From Corallium rubrum (taxonomy: Eukaryota > Cnidaria > Anthozoa > Scleralcyonacea > Coralliidae): a stretch of DNA of 64,000 bases. Position numbers and translations under genes: made by a program. Below the pieces are notes generated by a model. It did no database searches, had not been told where the DNA came from, and saw only the letters and a program-made list of their open reading frames with translations. The stretch lies in assembly GCA_964035015.1 (NCBI GenBank), contig OZ036006.1, positions 9,560,951 to 9,624,950 of the forward strand, in the 5' to 3' direction. This document shows positions 25,601 through 37,600 of the stretch, one piece after another (position 1 is the first letter of the stretch; every line of letters starts with the position of its first letter).

Positions 25601-28600
25601 ACACAACACAACACAACACAACACAACACAACACAACACAACACAACACAACACAACACAACACAACACAACACAACACAACACAACACAACACAACACA
25701 ACACACCACACCACACCACACCACACCACACCACACCACACCACACCACACCACACCACACCACACCACACCACACCACACCACACCACACCACACCACA
25801 CCACACCACACCACACCACACCACACCACACCACACCACACCACACCACACCACACCACACCACACCACACCACACCACACCACACCACACCACACCACA
25901 CCACACCACACCACACCACACCACACCACACCACACCACACCACACCACACCACACCACACCACACCACACCACACCACACCACACCACACCACACCACA
26001 CCACACCACACCACACCACACCACACCACACCACACCACACCACACCACACCACACCACACCACACCACACCACACCACACCACACCACACCACACCACA
26101 CCACACCACACCACACCACACCACACCACACCACACCACACCACACCACACCACACCACACCACACCACAAAACAAAACAAAACAAAACAAAACAAAACA
26201 AAACAAAACAAAACAAAACAAAACAAAACAAAACAAAACAAAACAAAACAAAACAAAACAAAACAAAACAAAACAAAACAAAACAAAACAAAACAAAACA
26301 AAACAAAACAAAACAAAACAAAACAAAAAAAAAAACAAAAACAAAAACAAAAACAAAAACAAAAACAAAAACAAAAACAAAAACAAAAACAAAAACAAAA
26401 ACAAAAACAAAAACAAAAACAAAAACAAAAACAAAAACAAAAACAAAAAGCAAAAAACAAAACAATACTGACATTAAAATACCTCTATATACAATAGTCG
26501 CAATGTGAGATACTGATTTTTTTCTGTCGGCGTTTCTTGGATCAGCGTCAACAACATGCGAAGGATCTGGTACCCAACTTGCTAAGCGCCTACGATCAGT
26601 TCGTGCACCGGTCGTGACAACTACAACCTTGATGTCACGGCGAGTCAACTCTTTGGCAGCCGCCGCGAGTGGTCTGAGATTAGAAGGTAGCAAGCTATTT
26701 GTGAATATAACCAGTATTTTGTTCGCGTGGGTGGCACTGGATCGGAAAAGGTCTGGAGCTTTTTGGAGCACAGCGAGTAAATTGCTCTCTTCAGAGTCTG
26801 GTAACGAGAGACTCCTTACGGTTTCCAGGAAAACTGAATCGTTGCGGAAATTCTCGAAACGACTTTGAATGTCAGCGGTATCACCATATCGAATGAGAGC
26901 GTAGCTTCGGTCAGTGGTAACTGGAAGGTTGACGATTTTCTCAACGAGGTCCTTTTGTAAATCAAATATGGTCGATTTGACTTGGCCAGATGCACCAACT
27001 GCAAATGCTATTTGGTATACAGGACTGTTTTCTAACAAATAAAACAAAATGTTACCACAATGTTATCTAATAGATCAAACACGAGTTTGAGTGTTTCATC
27101 ACGGCATCCAAACACGAGAAAACAAATGAAAACTGAGGACGTAGCCCCGAGGTTTTTATTGTTTTCGAGTTGTTTGGAGTCCCCTGATGAAACACAATAA
27201 ACGAGTGTTTGATCTTGTTTCTCATGAAACGAGTATTCCAATCGCGATTTGCGGTGTTTTCTTCATTGATTTCAATATGCAGATTAAGAAATGTGATCCA
27301 GTTCACTAGGAAGTTTCCTACAGGTTTTCATTGGGTACCAAAACTCATGCATGTGATGTGGTATACGTTCATGGATAGGCTACGATAATTCATGAAATAT
27401 TAATGAGTTTGAGAATAAAACATCAATTATCGCACGCGAAGGTATAAATCTGGCACGCAAGTTATCAAGTGCCCAACGCAACTTAATAAGGGTGGCGCGC
27501 AAATAATCGAGTTTTACACGCTAATTATCCGGTGCCGAACTCAAGTTACCAAACGTGGCGCGCAAATTATCAAGTGTGGCACGCAGGTTTTCAAATGCTA
27601 AACGCAAGCGTGGCGCGCATGTTATCTAAGACTAAACGCAAATTATCAAGAGTGGCACGCAAATTTACAAACGCATGTCGTCTAGTACGTAACGCAAATT
27701 ATGAAGAGTGGCACGCAAATTATCAATCGTGGCACGCATGTTCTCTAGCACCAAATGCAAGTTACCAAGTGTAGCTCGCAAATAATTAAGGGTGACGCGC
27801 AAAAAATAAAGCGTAGCGCGCAAATAATCAAGGGTGGCACGCATGTCATCTATAGCACCAGACGCAATGTGCCAAACGTGGCGCGCAAATAAACGAGAGT
27901 AACGCGCAAATAATCAAACGTGGCGCGCAAATAATCAAGCGCGGTGCGCAAATATTCAAGCGTTGCGCGCATGTTAGCTAGTACCAAACGCAAGTTACCA
28001 AGCGTGGCACGCAATTACTAGTTTGTTAAATAACATACACACCTTTGTCTTGGTCTTTAATGGTCTTAATCGTCTGAGTAACTGTTTCCTCTGCACCAGT
28101 AAATCTATCGATGGTAGTAATTGTCCCAGTTGGAGTTAGTGTTCGAAGACGTCTTGCATCTGGTTTCTCAGAACTGATTACAAACATTCTGACGCCATCT
28201 TCTCGTAATTCTCGAACAGCGCGTTGAAGATCGCTATCTTGACCGCGATAGTTGCTGTTCGCAATCAACACAGCTATTTTACTAACACCCGGTCTCGATC
28301 CTCTTCCGATCGTAAACAACTCGCGGGTTTTCGTCAATGCACGGTCAAGCCTCGGGTAGCCACCGCTCGGGAGAAGATTGTTGATGAATGTATTTATCAA
28401 TGATTCCTCTTGTAGCCAATCGAACGCTAGAGCTATCCTAGCCGTGTTTCCATACTCCACAATGCCAACGTGTACTTTGTTTTTACCTACTCCAATGTTA
28501 GAAACAAAGAATTTGAGAAACTCTTTGATGTCGTTGAAGTTAAAACGACTTTCGCCCGAGCCGTCAACAATAAATGCGATGTCGAGGAGTGGGCCCGACG

Positions 28601-31600
28601 ATGCTAAAACAAAACCAGAAAATGAAAAACGTTAACATTTTACTCTGTCTAAAATCTCTTTTCCAGTCAATGGCCGTTTTTATACTACAGACGTATTATG
28701 CGTCTGGGCGTACTTGGGCAAAGTCTGAAACGAAAATTAAGTTTGTCTCATTTGAAAGAACACTTAAAATTATAGAGTAACATCTTTTGCAGTTTTCGTT
28801 TCCTTGCTTCGTTCTTGAGATATTTCAGTTTGTTTGATATGCAAATTAAACATTTTGACGTCACACGTGCATAATGAGTTGTCGAAAAATTTCTATATCT
28901 TAGATATTATCAAAATATAATAATCACTTGAAGATTTAAATGTTTAGTGTTGTGGGCGAAACACATCCACATGCCTCATCCATAAATTAGTTTGGTTTGA
29001 TAATAGAAAAGATATCTAACCTTCTCCGATAGCTCATTTAACGACGTCAGAATGTTTAATTTGCATATCAAACAAACTGAAATATCTCAAGAACGAAACA
29101 AGGAAACGAAAAACTGCAAAAGATGTTACTCTATACTTTTAAGTGTTCTTTCAAATAAGACAAACTTAATTTTCGTTTCATAGGTACTTTAAAATGTCGT
29201 CTTGTATAAAGACGGGCATTAGACGCATTATGCGTCCAGACGAACTGTATGCTTTAATGCGTCTTTATCGACGCACTAAGGGCCTGTTTATATGATCCTG
29301 GTGTACCGGGATGTCCCGGTTGCCCGGGATGAATTTCATCCCGTGCTTATATGGAGTAAACAAAGTGCTCGTCCCGGTTGACCGGGATGAATTTCATCCC
29401 GGGTCAAAAAGCGCGGGAATTTAAGGAAATGGACAAAAAAGCAAAAACTCACCCTAATTCTACAATGTTAGAAGTTATTTCACTTTTATTCCGTGTTTTG
29501 TCTTTAGACCTGACCGTTTGGACGAAATTCTGACCGTAATATTCAAAGTTACAAGCTTTGTAGTTCAGTAAACTTCATCCCGGTGTACCGGGATGTCGCG
29601 TTTATATGGGAAAAAATCTGTCCCGGTGTACCGAGATCTCGGTTGATTCAACCGGGATCCCGGTACACCGGGACGTCCCCGGTCTCCATATAAACGCAAC
29701 CGCGAAAATAACCCGGGACGTCCCGGTACACCGGGATCATATAAACAGGCCCTAAGTCATAGAGGTACACAAATATGGCGGGCAAAAAACAAATGCTCAT
29801 ATAAAGTGTAGTTTCAACCAGAATCTTTAAATTGTACATCAGATCTAATTAGACATCTCTTCTAAAGCTTAGCCAAGCATAGAATGTTCAGTTGTGTGTA
29901 CAAGGTGGCTTATGCTAACGTCAGCAATAATATAATTCAAAACTCTGTAACAAGAAGGAATGGTTGAATCGACTTAACATTTTCAGGAAGACTCGTAATA
30001 ATGATCTACAAAATATATAAAACAACCAACCTTTTAGGTTTAATAATAAACATTTTAGAATCACAGTGAAAACCACCTATAGAAGCACGTAACACCCATT
30101 CTTCTCTCACAAACCAAGCCATACCCCATTTATCCCAATTCAATAAAGCTAAACCTTTACCTTTCCTAGTCTTTAGGATATCTTTAGCAACTGATGGTAC
30201 CAGGCGTCCCAAACTGCTGCCTTGATTCACAGCATAAAAGTACTCAGTCGGGCTCATAACCTTGGTCAGGCTTACTACATCTGGTCTATCACCAACAGAC
30301 ACCACCAAAACACGAGTACCATTCTGTTTTATATAACCAGCTTCGATCTGTGGATTATCACCATCATTTTGTTTACCATCTGTCACAATCACCAACACTT
30401 TCGGAACACCTGGACGGCTTCGTCCCTCTGGGGTGAACATCTTCGTTCTCACAAGTCGAATGGCTTGCTCCGTGCTCGATGTTGTTCCTTCACTGGGTTT
30501 GATAAGCTTTATTGCTTCTCGAAGATCTGGTGTGTCGAAATACTCGTCCAAGTCAATCTCGTCGTAGGCCTTATCACTGTATTCTACGACTCCAACGTGT
30601 ACCTCTGTCTTGGATACAGGCAAATAAGACACAATATTCCTGACGAAGTTCTTCATTTGGGTGAAACGAAGGGGGTCGGTCTTCACGGAGCCATCGATAG
30701 CAAAGATTACATCAATAGGACCTGATTTACCTATAGGAATATTAAACAGAAAATATAACAATAATCATCATTGTGAAATTCATTACTTACTTTACTTTAA
30801 TAACTTTATTGCCTATTGCAACTGGTGGTCAAACAGAGCGAAATGCCCCAATTGAGTATGACTACCATGATGTAAGTGTTGGTTTTACGGAGGGGAGAAC
30901 CGGCGAAAAACCCTCGAAGCACAGGAGAGATCAACTACAACTCTACTCACATTAGTTTCCAGCTCGACAACGGGGTCATTCCCAAACGGTCACCCACCAC
31001 TAGTGCTTGTAACTAATTAGCATCTCAATATCCCAAAGGGATTTTTACTATTCATTCATTTCACAAGTTGTTTACAACACTCGCGTCCTTGTTGTATTGA
31101 ATATACAGGGTGTATCAAAAAAAAGGCTACCCTTAGAAAATATAATTAACATTCTTTTCAAATAACCTATTGTATATTGACAGCCCTGTGGTCAGTTGAA
31201 CCATTTTTAATCGAACTGATATGAATATAATTAACATTTTTATTTCAGTTATGCTCCTTCATACGTTTAGAAGTTATCGTAATTTCCCAGGTGTATACGA
31301 CCATTTGTTTTTTACGCATCCGTGACTTCAGAGGTGTCCAGGGCTGTCAATATACAATAGGTTATTTGAAAAGAATGTTAATTATATTTTCTAAGGGTAG
31401 CCTTTTTTTTTATACACCCTGTACAATCACTCGCCTTCGGCTCGTGATTGTATATTCAATACAACACGGCCGCTCGTGTTGTAAACATTACTTAGTATTA
31501 TCATCAAGTTTATTTCTGTCAGTATTTCGATACTAAAAATCTGGGCACAGTCGGTAGTAAAATCATCTTTTCGTTTTGCTTTATCTAAAACACTGCCTAC

Positions 31601-34600
31601 ATATCTCTCACACAAGTGAGTAGGATCTGCTATTGCAGAATTGGTATCTTGCTTAAAATACGAATGCATCTATTCTTGGTTTGAAATTTGGCATCATGGC
31701 GGTCATGTTGGAGGAACTTCAACTTTAATAATAATATTCATTAAAGAAGTTTGTTCTAAAATAAAAAGCCTCAGAAACGACACATATCTCTCACACAAGT
31801 GAGCAGGATCTGCCATTGCAAGTAGAAGTGACTGGTTTTCTTCACAAGCTACTAGAGAACGTAAACCTGATTTATTTATTGTACATCCAGAAACTGAGGT
31901 TGTACTTGTGGGATACGCGTCACATTTTATATGCTGTATCTGACATGTGCTAAGTACAAGGATTTGTTTTGATTTAGGGATTGATTGCAAACCATTGATA
32001 CCATTATGCCACAGTCATTTTCGCCAGTCTTCCGCCGACAGTACAAAATGTCCTGGCTAACGAGGATAATGGGATCAATGCAAATCTTTTTGCTTGGCGC
32101 ATGTCAGATATACATTATCCGTATCATTATCAGTATCCCATAAGTACAATCTCAGGTTTTAAGATGTACAATAAATAAATCAGGTTTACGTTCTCTAACA
32201 GCTTGTGAAGAAAGCCAGTCACGTCTGCTTGGAATGGCAGATCCTGCTCACTTGTGTGAGAGATATGTGGCATTTCTGAGGCATTGTTATTTTAGAACAA
32301 ACTTTTTTAATAAATTTTATTATTAGGCCCATTGTCAAAAGAAAAGTGCACAAAAAACTTTAGACTTTACAGTCGATACAATGAGCCTAACAATATTATT
32401 TATTAAAATAAATAATTTTAAATAATTTTAATAATTTAATAATTTAAAATTTTTTTAATAGAGCCTAATAATATTACTTATTACTTAATAAAAACGTTTG
32501 TTCTAAAATAAAAAGCCTCAGAAGCGCCACATATCTCTCACACAAGTGAGAAGGATCTGGCCATTGCAAGCAGAAGTGACTGGTTTTCTTCACAAGCTAT
32601 TAGAGAATGTAAACCTGATTTATTTATTGTGCATCTAGAAACCCAAGGTTGTACTTGTGGGATACGTGTCACATTCTATATGCTGTATCTAACATGCGCC
32701 AAGCACAAAGATTTGCATTGATTTAGGGTTGATTGCAAAACAATAATACCATTATGCCACAGTCATTTTCGTCGGTCTTCCGCTGACGGTACAAAACGTC
32801 ATGGGTTCCAATCTCAAAGTCATTCTTGCCGTATGCGCATCAGCGCATGTCAAATACAGCATATAGAATGTGACACGTATCCCACAAGTACAACATCGAG
32901 TTTTAAGATGTACAATAAATAAATCAGGTTTACGTTCTCTAATAGCTTGTGAAGAAAACCAGTCACTTCTGCTTGCAATGGCAGATCCTTCTCACTTGTG
33001 TGAGAGATATGTGGCATTTCTGAAGCTTTTGTATTTTAGAACAAACTTCTTTAATAAATATCAGTATTAGGTTCATTGTCAAAAGAAAAGTGCACGGGAA
33101 AAGCTTTATTATTGACAATGAGCCTAATAATTAGCAATTATTCGCCGAAGGCGAGGTGAATATCGGTGAATAATAACCGAGACGAAGTCGAGGTTATAAT
33201 TCACCGATATTCACTGAGCCTGAGGCGAATAATTGTTTTAGTATAAATACACATTTTCGTACTTTTAGGATCAACATTTTCTTTAAAATTGTTCATTTCC
33301 TCGTCTGTCGCATTGACAACTTGGCTGGCGGCCATTTTGGATAAACGCTGTAGGTGATTATCGAGAATTAATCGGAAGTAGCTCGACCAGTCAGCGCGAG
33401 CGATTTTCTATAATCACCTGTGTAATTATACTAACAATATTTATTAAAAAAGTTTGTTCTAAAATAAAAAGCCTCAGAAACGCCACACATCTCTCACACA
33501 AGTGAGCAGGATCTGCCATTGCAAGCAGAAGTGACTGGTTTTCTTCACAAGCTATTAGAGAACGTAAACCTGATTTATTTATTGTACATCTTAAAACTTG
33601 ATATTGTACTTGTGGGATACGTGTCACATTTTATATGCTGTATCTGACATGCGCCATGTACAAAGACTTGCATTGAATTAGGGATTGATTGCAAAACAAT
33701 AATACCATTATGCCACAGTCATTGCGGTGCCCTGAAAGTTGGCTTGCGGGCGAGTTCGTTCGTTCGTTCGTTCGTTCGTTCGTTGGGACTCAATAGTATA
33801 TTTTTGACGCGACATTTTTAACGCGATATTTTGAACGCCACAGGGCACCGCTTTTTAGCACTGTGTCTGGTTTTCGTTGGTCTTCCGCCGACGGTAAAAA
33901 ATGTGCTGGATACGAGGATAATGAGATCAATGCAAGTTTTCGTACTTAGCGCATGTCAGATACAGCATATAAAAGTGACACGTATCCCACAAGTACAACA
34001 TCAGGTGTTAAGATGTACAATAAATAATTCACATTTACGTTCTCTAATAGCTTGTGAAGAAAACCAGTCACTTCTGCTTGCAATGGCAGATCCTCCTCAC
34101 TTGTGTGAGAGATATGTGGCGCTTCTGAGGCTTTTTTATTTTAGAACAAACATTTTAATAAATATTAGAATTTGACTCATTCTCAAAAGAAACGTTCACG
34201 GGAAAAGCTGGTGACTTTAGTCGATACAAGTACAGTCGCTTGCACCTAAGTGGAAACACCGCCCGTCAAAACATGTTCTATTTCAACGTCAAACATAAAA
34301 GTTTTCCTTGGAAACATGTTTCCCTTCGGTACGTACATGTTTTTGCTCTTAGCCGATCACGTCTTGCCAATACCACGGTGTCAATTTCAAAACGGTTAAC
34401 TTTTGAACATGTTTTGAAGGGCGGTGATTCCACTCGGTTGCAAACGACAGTATAATAAATAGCCTAAACAGGGACGTAGCCAGGATTTTCAAACGGGGGG
34501 AGCCGAAATCCAAAATAATTTTAGGGGGGTCCGGGGGCATGCTCCCCCGGGAAATTTTGAAATCGAGAGTCGCTGAAATGCCATTTCCTGGCTTTTGGAG

Positions 34601-37600
34601 GAAGATTTTACAGACTCTAAAGGTTAAAAAACGTCATATAAAATACTCGAAACACGCAAACGTCACATAGATACTCAAAATGCATACACTCAGTAGATTG
34701 AATACACTGTTTATACTGCATCAATTTTGTAGTTACATGTCTGTCGTTTTATGTCAAAAGGGGGGGCCGCGGTCCCCCCCCCCTGGCTACGTTCCTGAGC
34801 CTAAACAAGATGCGCCTAGACTGCAGTTTAGCTGAGTAGCGAATACCACTCATCCGCTCACCTCCTAGGAAGTGTCTGGGGTCAAAATTTATGTGGGGTT
34901 GAGCCTACAGTCTTGGCGCCCGCTCAGAGGCGTAGCCAGAAGGGGGGCCGGGGGCCCCGCCCCCTCTGGCAAAAGTGCTGCCCCCCCCTGAGAAATTTTG
35001 GCTTCATATGCCTCTTCCTGGCCCAGAGGCGTAGCCAGGATTTTTTGTCAAGGGGCGCCCGCTAAACTGCCGTTGCACCCAAGATGTCAGAGAATACACT
35101 AGCATACTTACATGGACCAGTGTAGGCAACAGAAACGTAAATCTGATGTTCACAAGACCATTTTCTCAAAGAACATTCATTTTCGTAAACTTGCCCGTTA
35201 CTTCCACACACGAGTTCTACGCGAGTACTACACGATGTTGGACACACGCAGTGCGCATTGCCTTGGTTGTTAACTTCGCAGAAAGAATAATAACCACAGC
35301 TGACACGCTTACAAACAGCATCTAAAACGAAATGAAAATAATATATTGTGGAAATGATTGTGGTACGACGATACGACTATGTAGTCATGTACGAAGAAAT
35401 AAACATGTACATAAACAAGTTCAGGTGCACGACGCGTACACGCACACTTACACGACACGCACGCACGCACGCGATACATAAACGAACACGTACACGATAC
35501 GCACGCGACACGGACACGTACACACTTGCAACACGTACACAATACACACGTAACATATATACGACACGCACGCAATACGTAGACAACACGCAAACAACAC
35601 TCACGCAACATGACACGCACACGACACAGACACGGACACATACACGTACACGACACACACGCGACACGTACATTACACGTACTCGACACACACGCGACAC
35701 CTACACGATACGCAGACGACAAATTAACGTACACGACACGCACCCGATACGCACACGACAACACATACACATACACATACACGTACACGTACACGTACAC
35801 GTACACGTACACGTACACGTACACGTACACGTACACGTACACGTACACGTACACGTACACGTACACGTACACGTACACGTACACGTACACGTACACGTAC
35901 ACGTACACGTACACGTACACGTACACGTACACGTACACGTACACGTACACGTACACGTACACGTACACGTACACGTACACGTACACGTACACGTACACGT
36001 ACACGTACACGTACACGTACACGTACACGTACACGTACACGTACACGTACACGTACACGTACACGTACACGTACACATACACATACACGCGAAAAATACA
36101 ACACTTAAGAAAAAGATTAAAATAAAAACGGGTACAAAAACACATTCAAAACAAGCAGATGTACAGTGTGTTAATTAAATTTTAAATTATTAGGTAAAGC
36201 TAGATATTAATAAACGCACCAGTAACACAAGCTCCTTGTTTTGATCTAATAAAAGTCTTCCTCAGACACGACTCACGAATGAGACGTTCTTTATTGATGT
36301 AAGTTTTCCCGTTACTGCCGCACACTGGATCCACGTAATCAGCTGCAACTGGACACATACATTCTGCTCTTCCAATTCTGTGTTGAACGCAGTAGCTGTA
36401 ATATTGACACCGAATCCACTGGCAACTTTGTAAACCTGTGTAAGCACAACACCTAACGTCAAACATTGCCTCGTTCCAGGTTGGGGTTTTTATGGTAATA
36501 TCTATTTCTTTATTTTTTACGCCATTCTTTCTTTGTTGTTTGTTTGTTTGTTTGTTTGTTTGTTTGTTTGTTTGTTTGTTTGTTTGTTTGTTTGTTTGTT
36601 TGTTTGTTTGTTTGTTTGTTTGTTTGTTTGTTTGTTTGTTTGTTTGTTTGTTTGTTTGTTTGTTTGTTTGTTTGTTTGTTTGTTTGTTTGTTTGTTTGTT
36701 TGTTTGTTTGTTTGTTTGTTTGTTTGTTTGTTTGTTTGTTTGTTTGTTTGTTTGTTTGTTTGTTTGTTTGTTTGTTTGTTTGTTTGTTTGTTTGTTTGTT
36801 TGTTTGTTTGTTTGTTTGTTTGTTTGTTTGTTTGTTTGTTTGTTTGTTTGTTTGTTTGTTTGTTTGTTTGTTTGTTTGTTTGTTTGTTTGTTTGTTTGTT
36901 TGTTTGTTTGTTTGTTTGTTTGTTTGTTTGTTTGTTTGTTTGTTTGTTTGTTTGTTTGTTTGTTTGTTTGTTTGTTTGTTTGTTTGTTTGTTTGTTTGTT
37001 TGTTTGTTTGTTTGTTTGTTTGTTTGTTTGTTTGTTTGTTTGTTTGTTTGTTTGTTTGTTTGTTTGTTTGTTTGTTTGTTTGTTTGTTGGACACATCTTT
37101 CTTCCTTCCTTCCTTCCTTTCTTCCTTGTTTCTTTCTTTCTTTCTTTCTTTCTGTCTTTTCTTCCTTCCTTCCTTCCTTCCTTCCTTCCTTCCTTCCTTC
37201 CTTCCTTCCTTCCTTCCTTCCTTCCTTCCTTCCTTCCTTCCTTCCTTCCTCCCTCCCTCTTCCCTTCTTTCCCACCCTCCTTCCTTCTCTCTCTATCTCT
37301 CTATCTCCTTATCTTTCTTATCCTTCGTTTTCTCCTTCCTTTCAACCCTCCTTTCATTTCCTCCTTTCTTACCGTAGACGTATTCACCCTAATACTGTCC
37401 TTCTTCCTTAACCATCATACCCAGCAATTTCTTCTTTAGTTCCTCATACTCACCTAGAACTATTGCATTCGCAACGTTAGGCGTCTCCAGCGGCACCTGC
37501 ACGTCATACATTGCCCAAAAGCTGTAAATATCTCCAGAAGCTGCAGGACGCAGCTGATCATAATACGTTTTAGTCCCGACACCTAACACCACCACCATTA

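Noticed and set aside
25417-26497. Several long ORFs on both strands (WCGVV, TTPHH and KQNKT patterns)
   Set aside because: All are translations of the compound microsatellite. Stop-free five-base units make every frame open.
31703-34175. Family of related ORFs containing TINKSGLRSL and EENQSLLLAMADP
   Set aside because: These lie in the arms of foldback elements in both orientations and differ mainly by duplication; I recognise no protein family.
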